A stretch of 64,000 bases of DNA from Trueperaceae bacterium (GTDB taxonomy: Bacteria; Deinococcota; Deinococci; Deinococcales; Trueperaceae). The stretch covers positions 62,001 to 126,000 of the forward strand of contig JAABTL010000001.1 of assembly GCA_011389865.1 (NCBI GenBank), written 5' to 3'. Positions 41,095 through 48,858 of the stretch are shown in pieces. The stretch's first letter is position 1, and each line of letters starts with the position of its first letter. Below the pieces are notes generated by a model. That model was given only the letters and a program-made list of their open reading frames with translations, was not told the DNA's origin and searched no databases. The translations under genes were made by a program, and so were the position numbers.

Positions 41095-42161
41095 CGCGTC
41101 GCGACCCACCAGGCGAGGCCCCCGCCGGCCGCGGCGACCGCGACCGGGGTCGCCCAGGCCGCGCCGAGAGCGCCCAGGACGCCGCGGTCGAACAGCGTGC
41201 CGGTCAGCGTCCAGCTCGCCCAGAACGCGACGACGAGCGCGATCGTCCAGCCGAGGCCGGCGGCGCGGCCCCGCACCCGCAACGCCAGCGCGCCCGCCGC
41301 CAGCGCGAACACCACGGCGCTGGAGGCGTCGGCCAGCCGCCGGTGCAGGGCGAAGCGCGCCTCGGCGACGTCGCCGCCGGCGTCGCGCAGGTCGCCCACG
41401 CGGGCCACGAGCTGGGTCAGCGTCTGCAGCGCGGGGCGCATGAGCGCCTGTTCGGGCGTCGATTCGAGGGGGAACGCCAGGGTCAGCGTGCCGGCCTCCT
41501 GCTCGCCCTGGGAGTCGCCCGCCGCCGTGACGCGGGCGCCCTCGAGCGTCCACGTCCGGGTGATGGCGTCCCAGGTGCCGCGGGACGCAGTGACGGTGCG
41601 CCCGTCGGCGAGCACCACCAGCACCCCGGTGAGCTCGGCGCGCGTCGCGTCGTCGCGGTCCGCGCGGAGTCGCGCCGCGAAGAAGGTGCCGACGCCGTCG
41701 ATCGCGAAGGCGGCGTCGACCTGCGTCGCCGCCGGCGGCCGGGCGTAGAGGAAGCCCTGGATCTCGCGCTGGTACGCCGCCTCGCCCCACGGCTCGAGCC
41801 AGCCGTTGATCCCCAACGCAAGGACCGTCACGACCGCGCCGACCCCGATCAACGGCGTGAGCAGGCGGATCGGCGGCACCCCGCCGGCGTACGCGGCCTT
41901 GAGCTCCGCGTCCTTGGCCAGGCGCCCACTGGCGACCAGGATCGAGAACACCACCGCCAACGGCAGGGTGAGGTGGAGGAACCAGGGAAGCTTGAAGGCC
42001 AGCAGCCGCGCGATGGTGAGGGCGCCCGCGTCGTGCTCGACCAGGAAGCGCGCCATCACGCTGAGCAGGTCGATCGACAGCAGCAGGCAGAGGGCGGCGA
42101 CACCGAGGAGGTAGAGGCCGGCGACCTCGCGAACCAGGTAGCGGCCCAGACGCAGCGTCAC
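41091..42161 (-). CDS. LptF/LptG (YjgP/YjgQ) family permease, first copy
   Basis: A 356-residue paralogue of the next gene, with the same plan: N-terminal helices (LYLLGVAALCLLLSIDLLSVMARFL), the motif ELKAAYAGGVPPIRLLTPLI, a central periplasmic domain and C-terminal helices. It probably forms the LptF-LptG heterodimer with its neighbour and works with an LptB ATPase encoded elsewhere. GTG start 6 bases after TAGACT on the minus strand, so this is the leaderless first gene of the operon. Confidence 0.82.
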   Translation of the reverse strand: MTLRLGRYLVREVAGLYLLGVAALCLLLSIDLLSVMARFLVEHDAGALTIARLLAFKLPWFLHLTLPLAVVFSILVASGRLAKDAELKAAYAGGVPPIRLLTPLIGVGAVVTVLALGINGWLEPWGEAAYQREIQGFLYARPPAATQVDAAFAIDGVGTFFAARLRADRDDATRAELTGVLVVLADGRTVTASRGTWDAITRTWTLEGARVTAAGDSQGEQEAGTLTLAFPLESTPEQALMRPALQTLTQLVARVGDLRDAGGDVAEARFALHRRLADASSAVVFALAAGALALRVRGRAAGLGWTIALVVAFWASWTLTGTLFDRGVLGALGAAWATPVAVAAAGGGLAWWVATR

Positions 42162-42167
42162 CCACCG

Positions 42168-42173
42168 AGTCTA
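42168..42173 (-). promoter_or_regulatory. TAGACT -10 for the Lpt operon
   Basis: Six bases before GTG 42161, minus strand; divergent from the nitrilase-family promoter 30 bases away. Confidence 0.6.
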
Positions 42174-42203
42174 ACCGTCGGCGTCGCCGCCCCGGCGCTC
42201 GGG

Positions 42204-42209
42204 TACGCT
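42204..42209 (+). promoter_or_regulatory. TACGCT -10, leaderless
   Basis: Six bases before ATG 42216 of the nitrilase-family gene, with no ribosome site between. Confidence 0.55.
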
Positions 42210-42215
42210 CTCGTC

Positions 42216-43232
42216 ATGGGCACGATGGTGCGGCTCGCGGCCGTGCAACCGAGGTGGCGCGCCGAGGACTACGCGTCGGCCGAGCGCTTCGCCGACCGGG
42301 TGCTGGACCTCGCCTCCCGGGCGATCGCCGGCGCGCCGGGACCGGCCCTCGTCGCGTTCCCCGAGCTGTGGGCGCTGCCGCTCCTGACCACGGCGGGGGG
42401 CGTCAGCGATCGTCTGGACGACGGCCTGTGGGCCGCCGCGCGTGCGTTGTTCCGGCAGCGCGGTGTGCGCTGGACGGCGCTGGCGCTGCGCCGCCGGTGG
42501 CGCTGGAGCGACGCCGCGTACGCCGACCTCGCGCTGGGCGCGTACGCGATGTGGACGGATGCCTTCGCCCGGGCGGCCCGCGCGACCGGGGCCACCCTGG
42601 TCGCCGGCAGTGGGTTCTTCCCGACCGTGGCGTTCGAGGCCGCCCGCGGCCTGCACGTCGTCGATCCCCGCGTGCACAACCTCGCGTTGCTGTTCGCCCC
42701 CAGCGGCGCCGTCGTCGCGCGATCACCGAAGCTGTTCCTCACGCAGGGGCTCGAGCGGCGCGTGGGTCTGGCGCGGGGCCGCCTCGAGGACCTGCCGGTG
42801 GTCGACACCCCCGTGGGCCGCGTGGCGGTCGCCGTCTGCCTCGACGGTTGGTACCACCACGTGATCGAGCGCTTCGACGGCCTTGGTGCCCAGGTGCTGG
42901 TCCAGCCGTCGGCCAACGCGGCCAGCTGGGCCCGACCGTGGCCGCCCGATCCCGCCATCGACGAGGGCCAGGCGTGGCTCGGGCGCGGCCTGCGGGCCGG
43001 CCTGGTGGGCCGCGCTCACCTGCGCTACGGCGTCAACCCGATGCTCGTCGGAAGCCTCCCGCCGCTCGTCCTCGAGGGGCGGTCGACGGTCGTGGTGCGC
43101 AGGCAGCGCCCCGTTCCCGCGCCGGACGGCGGCGCCTGGAAGGCGGAGCACGGCGTCCTGGGGATCGCGGCGGGCCCGACCGACGAAGACGTGGTGGCGG
43201 TCGACGTCCCGCACCCGGACGAGGTGGCCTGA
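42216..43232 (+). CDS. Carbon-nitrogen hydrolase (nitrilase superfamily)
   Basis: A 338-residue hydrolase. The Glu-Lys-Cys triad is visible as Glu50 (AFPELWALP), Lys172 (RSPKLFLTQ) and Cys208 (AVCLDGWYH). The family cleaves amides or nitriles, or transfers acyl groups; the substrate is unknown. The N-terminus MVRLAAVQPRW is typical. An insertion at about 80-120 (RRRWRWSDAAY) is longer than in most amidases. It has its own TACGCT element and is followed by the DUF4388 gene after 119 bases. Confidence 0.82.
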   Translation: MGTMVRLAAVQPRWRAEDYASAERFADRVLDLASRAIAGAPGPALVAFPELWALPLLTTAGGVSDRLDDGLWAAARALFRQRGVRWTALALRRRWRWSDAAYADLALGAYAMWTDAFARAARATGATLVAGSGFFPTVAFEAARGLHVVDPRVHNLALLFAPSGAVVARSPKLFLTQGLERRVGLARGRLEDLPVVDTPVGRVAVAVCLDGWYHHVIERFDGLGAQVLVQPSANAASWARPWPPDPAIDEGQAWLGRGLRAGLVGRAHLRYGVNPMLVGSLPPLVLEGRSTVVVRRQRPVPAPDGGAWKAEHGVLGIAAGPTDEDVVAVDVPHPDEVA

Positions 43233-43338
43233 CCAGGCGCGGCGAGCCGGGTCCGTGGCACGGGCGCGCCGGGCTGGCGCCGCGGTGCTTGCCGCACGTG
43301 CCGTCCGGCGCACTTCCGAGCCCGAAGATCGCCCCTGG

Positions 43339-43344
43339 TAGCAT
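43339..43344 (+). promoter_or_regulatory. TAGCAT -10, leaderless
   Basis: Seven bases before GTG 43352. It overlaps an in-frame ATG at 43343, which is therefore an unlikely start. Confidence 0.55.
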
Positions 43345-43351
43345 GGCGTAC

Positions 43352-44173
43352 GTGACCGGGACGCTGGGTCTCTTCTCGCTCGTGGACCTGTTCCAACTGC
43401 TCGCCGCCTCGAAGCGGACGGGCCGCCTCACCGTGAAGCACCCCTCGGGCCGTGCGCGCTTCTACTTCGATCGGGGCCAACTGCGCCACGCCGAGTTCGC
43501 CGACCTCGAGGGTCCGGCGGCGGTCGACGCGCTGTTCGGTGACGAGCGTGGCGCCTTCGCCTTCACGGCGGGTCTGCCGGCGCCGCGCACGACCGTCGAG
43601 ACCAGCACCGAGGCGATCGTGCTCGACGCGCTCCGGCGCCTCGACGAGTCGCGCCGAGCGGGCGAGAAGCCGCCGATGGTCGAGCGCGACGCCGTCCCCT
43701 TCGGAGCCGACGACGGGGGCGCCCGGCCCTCGCTGGGATCGCCCGAGCAGCGCGTGCTGGCGGTGGTGAACGGGCACTGGACGGTGGCCCGCATCGCCCG
43801 CGAACTCGGTGTCGAGGAGGACGAGGTCCGGGCGGTGGTCACCCGCCTCGTCCACGTCGGCCTCCTGCGGATCCGCACGCGCAGGCCGCGCACCGCCCGC
43901 CTCGTCGTGCGGCTCGCGCCGGTCGGCGTGCCCGTCGGCGGTGTGGCCGTCGACGCAGGGATCGCGCGGGCGTGGCGCGAGGTGGTCGGCGACTTCGACG
44001 AGGTTGCGCTCAAGTTGCCCGACGGGAGCGCCATCGCCGTGCCCGTCATCGCGTCCGAGGGTGCCGGCGCCTACCTGTGGGTGCCGCGCGCCAACCTCGT
44101 GCGGTTGGGCCTGCGGGTCGACGACACGGTGCTGGCGCGCCCGTACCACGGCAGCGACGAGGGACCCGCCTGA
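43352..44173 (+). CDS. DUF4388 (PATAN-like) protein with winged helix
   Basis: A 273-residue protein. Residues 1-95 match the DUF4388/PATAN domain (GTLGLFSLVDLFQLLAASKRTGRLTV, RFYFDRGQLRHAEF, GDERGAFAF), found in response regulators and gliding-type signalling proteins. Residues about 128-175 look like a winged helix (EQRVLAVVNGHWTVARIARELGVEEDEVRAVVTRL). The rest is a small beta domain. It is probably a signalling adaptor; the output is unknown. TrmB follows without a gap. Confidence 0.72.
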   Translation: MTGTLGLFSLVDLFQLLAASKRTGRLTVKHPSGRARFYFDRGQLRHAEFADLEGPAAVDALFGDERGAFAFTAGLPAPRTTVETSTEAIVLDALRRLDESRRAGEKPPMVERDAVPFGADDGGARPSLGSPEQRVLAVVNGHWTVARIARELGVEEDEVRAVVTRLVHVGLLRIRTRRPRTARLVVRLAPVGVPVGGVAVDAGIARAWREVVGDFDEVALKLPDGSAIAVPVIASEGAGAYLWVPRANLVRLGLRVDDTVLARPYHGSDEGPA

Positions 44174-45199
44174 ATGGCCGGACCGCATGACGGGCCGACC
44201 CGCGTGAGCGGGGGCCGTGCGCCCGGCGTCCCGCCGGCGCCGCGACCGATCCTGCTGCCGTGGCGGCGCGTGGCTCATCCGGTCGACTGGGTGGCTGAGT
44301 TCGGCCGGGAGGCGCCGCTGCACCTCGAGATCGGCTTCGGCGACGGCCGCTACACGTCGGCACGCGCGGTCGCCGCGCCGGACCACGACCACGTGGGGCT
44401 GGAGGTCTCCGGCACGAGCGTGCTGCGGGCCCTGCGACGACTGCGGCGCGAGGGCATCGGCAACGTGCGCATCCTCAAGGCGCCCGCGGAGATCGCCGTG
44501 CGGCAACTCTTCGCCCCGGCTTCGCTGGCCTCGATCACGGTGAACTTCCCCGACCCGTGGCCCAAGGAGCGGCACGCGCGCCACCGGCTCCTGCGGGTGC
44601 CGTTCTTCCGGCTGGCGGCGACCCGGTTGCTGCCGGGCGGCGAGATCCGACTCGCCTCCGACCACCTCGACTACGTCGAGTTCGCGCGGGACGAGGCGGC
44701 CCGCTCCGACGTCGCCACGCGGGTCGAGCGGACGGCGCCGCCCGAGGTGTTCGAGACGAAGTACGCGCTCAAGTGGCGCGCCCAAGGCAAGCCGCTGTTC
44801 TACCAGGTCTTCTCGCTCGACGGCGCCGGCGTGCCGGCCCCCGAGCCGTTAGGGAGGCACGCCACCATGCCCCATGCCCTGCTCGACGGCGGCTGGCCGT
44901 CGGACGCCCCGTTCGAGAAGTTGGTCGTCGCGGCGCCCGAGGGTCACGTGATCGTGCACGAAGCGGCCCGTGCCGTCGGCGAGGCCGACCGCTGGTGGTT
45001 CCGCGTGACGGTCGACGAGCCCGAGCTGGTGCAACAGCTCCTGGTGGTCGCCCAACGGCGCGTTGGCGGCGAGGTGATCGTGCGCCTCGAGAGCTTCGGC
45101 GACCCGCTGATCACGCCCACGGTCCGCGCGGCGATCGGCGTCGTGACCGACTGGCTCGAGTCCAGCGGCAGCATGCGGGCGACGGCCCGGAACTACTGA
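44174..45199 (+). CDS. trmB: tRNA (guanine-N7-)-methyltransferase TrmB with C-terminal extension
   Basis: A 341-residue enzyme that makes m7G46 in tRNA from S-adenosylmethionine. The SAM site is LHLEIGFGDGRY, and the family motif NFPDPWPKERHARHRL is present. The methyltransferase domain ends near residue 225. About 110 more residues follow (LVVAAPEGHVIVHEAARAVG, LVQQLLVVAQRR), an extension seen in some thermophile and Deinococcota TrmB proteins and of unknown role. The ATG directly follows the previous stop codon. pgeF begins 4 bases after its stop. Confidence 0.88.
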   Translation: MAGPHDGPTRVSGGRAPGVPPAPRPILLPWRRVAHPVDWVAEFGREAPLHLEIGFGDGRYTSARAVAAPDHDHVGLEVSGTSVLRALRRLRREGIGNVRILKAPAEIAVRQLFAPASLASITVNFPDPWPKERHARHRLLRVPFFRLAATRLLPGGEIRLASDHLDYVEFARDEAARSDVATRVERTAPPEVFETKYALKWRAQGKPLFYQVFSLDGAGVPAPEPLGRHATMPHALLDGGWPSDAPFEKLVVAAPEGHVIVHEAARAVGEADRWWFRVTVDEPELVQQLLVVAQRRVGGEVIVRLESFGDPLITPTVRAAIGVVTDWLESSGSMRATARNY

Positions 45200-45203
45200 G
45201 CGG

Positions 45204-45971
45204 ATGGCCGAGCTGACGCTGACCGACTTCGAACGCGGCCCGCTGCCGGTCGCGCACGGGTTCTCGCCGCGCGCCGGCGGCGTCAGCGCGCGGCCCTGGC
45301 ACAGCCTCAACCTCGGCCTCTCGGTGGGCGACGACCCGGCTGCCGTCGTCGAGAACCGCCGCCGCGTGGCCCGCGCCTTCGGCGTCGAGCTGGAGAGCGT
45401 CGCCCGGCTCGATCAGGTGCACGGCGCCGAGGTGCACGAGGCCGCCCCCGGTGTCATGGGGCGCGACGGCGACGCCCTGATCAGCGACGACCCGCGGTGG
45501 CTGCTCGCGGTGTCCGCGGCCGATTGCCTACCCATCATCCTGGTCGATGCCCGCCTGGGGGCCGTGGCGGCGGTCCACGCGGGTTGGCGCGGGGCGGCGG
45601 CGGGCGTCGCCGCGGCCGCGGTACGGGCGCTGAGCCGTCGCTACGGCAGCGACCCGGCGGACCTGCAGGCGTGGCTCGGGCCCGCGATCCAGGGGCCCTG
45701 TTACCAGGTCGGTCCGGAGGTGGTGGCCGCCGTCCGCGCCGATCCGACCGTGCCCGCGGCCGTCGCGTGGCCCGACCCGACGGTGGCCGGCCGTTGGCGC
45801 CTCGACGTGCCCGGCGCCGTGCGGGCGCAGCTCGAGGCCTCCGGTGTGGTGCCGGCCGCGATCGCGGTGAGCGACACCTGCACGCATTGCGCGGCCGATC
45901 GCTGCTTCTCGCACCGGCGCGACGCCGGGCGCACCGGCCGCCATTGGGCGGTGGTGCGGGCCCCCGGCTGA
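45204..45971 (+). CDS. pgeF: Laccase-domain purine nucleosidase/oxidase (YfiH/PgeF)
   Basis: A 255-residue protein of the multicopper-polyphenol-oxidase-like family, shown in some bacteria to act on purine nucleosides or to correct peptidoglycan precursors. Conserved signatures are LNLGLSVGDDPAAV, QVHGAEV, SAADCLPII, HAGWRGAAAG and DTCTHCAADRCFSHRRDAGRTGRHW, with the metal-binding His and Cys residues. It is in a close run with trmB. Which activity it has here is unknown. Confidence 0.87.
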   Translation: MAELTLTDFERGPLPVAHGFSPRAGGVSARPWHSLNLGLSVGDDPAAVVENRRRVARAFGVELESVARLDQVHGAEVHEAAPGVMGRDGDALISDDPRWLLAVSAADCLPIILVDARLGAVAAVHAGWRGAAAGVAAAAVRALSRRYGSDPADLQAWLGPAIQGPCYQVGPEVVAAVRADPTVPAAVAWPDPTVAGRWRLDVPGAVRAQLEASGVVPAAIAVSDTCTHCAADRCFSHRRDAGRTGRHWAVVRAPG

Positions 45972-45989
45972 CCGCCGGACGCGGCGCGT

Positions 45990-46025
45990 GCGACACGCGC
46001 GACGTGCGCGACACGCGCGACACCC
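45990..46025 (+). repeat. Four 9-bp tandem units upstream of mazG
   Basis: GCGACACGC, GCGACGTGC, GCGACACGC, GCGACACCC in a row between pgeF and the mazG -10. Length slippage is likely; no regulatory role is known. Confidence 0.75.
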
Positions 46026-46066
46026 GTGCCGTCGGCGGGCACCCATGCGAATGGCGCCGGCGACGG

Positions 46067-46072
46067 TAGCAT
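46067..46072 (+). promoter_or_regulatory. TAGCAT -10, leaderless mazG start
   Basis: Seven bases before ATG 46080, with no ribosome site between. An in-frame ATG at 46026 lies upstream of the element. Confidence 0.6.
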
Positions 46073-46079
46073 CGGCGGC

Positions 46080-46712
46080 ATGGAACGCCTGTTGACGATC
46101 ATGCGCCGCCTGCGCGGCCCCGGCGGCTGCCCCTGGGACCAGGAGCAGACCCACGAGAGCCTGCGCCCGCACCTGCTGGAGGAGGCCGCGGAGGCGGTCG
46201 ATGCCATCGCCGACGGCGATCCAGCGGTCGTCGCCGACGAACTCGGCGACGTCCTGCTGCAGGTCGCGTTCCACGCCGTCATCGGCGAGGAGGCCGGCAC
46301 CTTCGGGTACCAGGACGTCGAGTCGGCCATCGTCGAGAAGCTGGTGCGGCGCCACCCCCACGTGTTCGGCGACGTGGTCGTCGACGACGCGGACCACGTG
46401 CTGCGCAACTGGCAGGAGATCAAGGCGCGCGAGCGGGGCGGCGCCCCGCGCACGGACGCGGACCGCGTGCCGCGTTCGCTGCCCGCGCTGCGGCGCGCGG
46501 GTGAGCTCGCCCGCGCGCTGGCGTGGCCCGCGGACGACGCGTTCGCCGCCCGCAGCCTGGAGGACGTCGCGGGAGACCCCGACGACCTCGCCGAGGCGTT
46601 GCTCCAGTTGGCGCGCGCCGCGACGGTGGCCGGCCACGATCCCGAGCTGCTGCTCCGCGATCACGTCGAGCGGCGACTCGCCGCCGGGTCCGAGGTGGGC
46701 CACCCGTCGTGA
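46080..46712 (+). CDS. mazG: Nucleoside triphosphate pyrophosphohydrolase MazG
   Basis: A 210-residue enzyme hydrolysing NTPs or dNTPs to monophosphates. The N-terminal MazG domain is clear: RLRGPGGCPWDQEQTHESLRPHLLEEAAEAVDAI, then ELGDVLLQVAFHA with the metal-binding Glu and Asp. The second half keeps RRHPHVFGD and NWQEIKA but is shorter than in E. coli MazG (about 263 residues), so the C-terminal domain is reduced. It overlaps the Nudix gene by 4 bases, forming a nucleotide-sanitation pair. Confidence 0.9.
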   Translation: MERLLTIMRRLRGPGGCPWDQEQTHESLRPHLLEEAAEAVDAIADGDPAVVADELGDVLLQVAFHAVIGEEAGTFGYQDVESAIVEKLVRRHPHVFGDVVVDDADHVLRNWQEIKARERGGAPRTDADRVPRSLPALRRAGELARALAWPADDAFAARSLEDVAGDPDDLAEALLQLARAATVAGHDPELLLRDHVERRLAAGSEVGHPS

Positions 46713-47293
46713 GCTCGTGGACCGTGGACGACGTGCGGCGGGCCCTCGCGGAGCCCGCGGCGCGGGGGCTCGACCTGCCCGGCCACGGCCGGGCGGCGGT
46801 GCTCGTGCCGCTGCTGGACGCCCCCGAGGGCCTGGCGCTGCTGTTCACGGTCCGCTCGGCCGGCCTCTCCCGGCACGCCGGACAGATCGCGTTTCCCGGC
46901 GGGCGGGTCGAGGCGGGCGAGGACGCCATCGCCGCCGCGTTGCGCGAGGCGCACGAGGAGGTGGGGCTCAGCGTCGACCGTGGCGACGTGTTCGGGCTGC
47001 TCGACGACCGCGCCTCGCCGTTCGGCCTGATCGCGACGCCGGTCGTGGCACGGGTGGCCTGGCCGGCCGACCTGCGGGTCGACCCCGGCGAGGTGGCCGA
47101 GGTCTTCACCGTCCCGCTGGCGCTGCTCGCCGAGACCCCGGTGATGCGCGAGACGCGCGCCCACGAGGGGGGAACGCGCGTCCTGCACCGCTACCTGGTG
47201 GTCGGTCGCGACGTCTGGGGGTTGACCGGCAACATCGTCAAGGACCTCCTGGACCGGCTGGCGCAGGTGGGCGGCAAGGTGGCGCCGTGCTAG
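46709..47293 (+). CDS. Nudix hydrolase, CoA pyrophosphatase type
   Basis: A 194-residue Nudix enzyme. The Nudix box is GGRVEAGEDAIAAALREA followed by HEEVGL, and the preceding SRHAGQIAFPGG is the UPF0035 signature of CoA pyrophosphatases (NudL/CoaSE type), which split CoA into 3',5'-ADP-type and phosphopantetheine products. GTG at 46709 overlaps the mazG stop (GTGA). Confidence 0.88.
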   Translation: MSSWTVDDVRRALAEPAARGLDLPGHGRAAVLVPLLDAPEGLALLFTVRSAGLSRHAGQIAFPGGRVEAGEDAIAAALREAHEEVGLSVDRGDVFGLLDDRASPFGLIATPVVARVAWPADLRVDPGEVAEVFTVPLALLAETPVMRETRAHEGGTRVLHRYLVVGRDVWGLTGNIVKDLLDRLAQVGGKVAPC

Positions 47294-47296
47294 CCT
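47291..47296 (+). promoter_or_regulatory. TAGCCT -10 before the kinase-like gene
   Basis: Overlaps the end of the Nudix gene, 22 bases before GTG 47319; GGAGG at 47307-47311 would be included in the mRNA. Confidence 0.4.
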
Positions 47297-47318
47297 CGTG
47301 CGTACTGGAGGCAGTGAC

Positions 47319-48809
47319 GTGAAGCGACGAGATCTGCGCGTGCAGGACGGGTCGAAGCGCTACCCGTTCGCCACGGGACCGATCGTCGAGGTGCTGCAGT
47401 CCGCCGGCGTGGCGACGGAGCACGCCGTGCGGCTGGCGCGCGAGGTCGAGAAGCACTACCGCCAGCGGCACGAGCACCAGGTCGAGCTCGCCGAGCTCAT
47501 GAAGCGGCTGGGCCGCTGGGTCTCCGAGCAGATCGGGCCCGAGGCCGCCGAGGCGCTGGCGCGGCAGACCCCGCCCTTCAGCGAGCTCGAGGTGGTCGAC
47601 GAGTCCGGCGGGCGTGACCCGTTCAGTCGGCGCAAGCTGGCGGCCTCGCTCGAGAAGCTCGGCCTGGCCTTCAAGGAGGCCTACGCCGTCGTGCGCCAGG
47701 TCGAGCTCGGCCTGCGGTCCGACGGCCGCCGGCAGGTGCCGGAGCGCGAGCTGTACCAGCGGGTCGCTTCGGCGCTCGAGGCGCGCTTCGGCCGCGACGT
47801 GCGGGCCCGGTACGAGGCGACGCTGGCCCTGGCGGCGGAGTTGGTGGTCGTCGAGGAGGGCCGCGCCGCTGGGCTGCCGTTCTCCCGCGGCGTGCTCGCG
47901 CAGTCGCTGCTGGCGATCGGTCTCGACCCCGAGTTGTCGCACCGCCTGGCGCGGCGCACCGAGGACCAGCTGTGGCGCCTGGGCGTGCCACGCGTCGACA
48001 GCGAGCGCGTCAGGGCCGTCGTTCGCCGCTTGCTGCAGGAGGAGGCCGGGGAGGAGTTCGCCCGCCGCTACACGCTGCTCAGGTCGCTGCGGCGCGCCGA
48101 GCGACCGGTCGTCGTGTTGGTGTCGGGCGCCGCTGGCGTGGGCAAGTCGGTCCTGGCGGCCGAGCTCGGCTACCGGCTCGGGATCCCCCGCGTGGTCTCC
48201 ACCGACAGCGTGCGGCAGGCGCTGCGCTCGCTGATCAGCCCGGAGCTCAGCCCCATCCTGCATGCATCGAGCTACGCGGCCTGGCGCGCCGAGTTGATGC
48301 CGCACGAGGTGGCCAACGCCAAGCCGAAGCGCAAGCGGGTCGCCCGCGGCTTCCAGGCGCAGGTGCAGCAGATGAGCCGGGCGATCGACGCGATCATCGA
48401 GCGCAACGTGAAGGAGGCGGCCTCGCTGGTCATCGAGGGGACGCACCTGGTGCCCGGCCTGTCGCCGCTGCGGCCCGACGACCGCGCGCTCGTCATCGAG
48501 ATCGTCCTGGCTGTCGCCGACGAGGACGATCACCGCGTGAACTTCAGCCGGCGCGAGGGACGCACGCACAGGATGCGCCCGAGCGACGACTACCTGGAGC
48601 ACTTCGCGGAGATCCGCATGATCCAGGACTTCGTCCTCGAACAGGCCGCCCGCGAGGGCACGCCCGTCGTCGATACGACCGACTTCGACCGCGCCGTCGA
48701 GCACGCGGTCGAGCACGTGCTCGACGCGATGACCACCCAGGAGGTGGCGGCGGACGAGGCCGCGGCCGCGGCCTCGCCAACGCCGCCCAGCGAGTTGGCG
48801 GAGGCGTGA
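47319..48809 (+). CDS. 2-phosphoglycerate kinase-like P-loop protein with ATP-cone-like repeats
   Basis: A 496-residue protein. The N-terminal 257 residues hold three similar helical units that each start with a PF(A/S) motif: about 16-84, 101-166 and 187-257. They resemble ATP-cone domains. The P-loop SGAAGVGKS is at 269-277, followed by STDSVRQALRSL and, later, VIEGTHLVPGL and RRMRPSDDYLEHFAEIR-like segments typical of archaeal 2-phosphoglycerate kinase, which makes 2,3-bisphosphoglycerate. The C-terminus ends in an Ala/Glu-rich tail. GTG at 47319 has GGAGG 7 bases upstream. The substrate is inferred from family only. Confidence 0.75.
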   Translation: MKRRDLRVQDGSKRYPFATGPIVEVLQSAGVATEHAVRLAREVEKHYRQRHEHQVELAELMKRLGRWVSEQIGPEAAEALARQTPPFSELEVVDESGGRDPFSRRKLAASLEKLGLAFKEAYAVVRQVELGLRSDGRRQVPERELYQRVASALEARFGRDVRARYEATLALAAELVVVEEGRAAGLPFSRGVLAQSLLAIGLDPELSHRLARRTEDQLWRLGVPRVDSERVRAVVRRLLQEEAGEEFARRYTLLRSLRRAERPVVVLVSGAAGVGKSVLAAELGYRLGIPRVVSTDSVRQALRSLISPELSPILHASSYAAWRAELMPHEVANAKPKRKRVARGFQAQVQQMSRAIDAIIERNVKEAASLVIEGTHLVPGLSPLRPDDRALVIEIVLAVADEDDHRVNFSRREGRTHRMRPSDDYLEHFAEIRMIQDFVLEQAAREGTPVVDTTDFDRAVEHAVEHVLDAMTTQEVAADEAAAAASPTPPSELAEA

Positions 48810-48842
48810 GCCATCGCATGCCCGGCTCTCAGGCCGGCCGTG

Positions 48843-48848
48843 TAGTCT
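48843..48848 (+). promoter_or_regulatory. TAGTCT -10 before the ABC-2 operon
   Basis: Ten bases before GTG 48859 and 16 before GTG 48865; GAGGT at 48857-48861 favours the second start. Confidence 0.4.
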
Positions 48849-48858
48849 CGGGGGTGAG

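Noticed and set aside
43343-43351. Upstream ATG for the DUF4388 gene
   Set aside because: It overlaps the TAGCAT -10; GTG 43352 lies 7 bases after the element.
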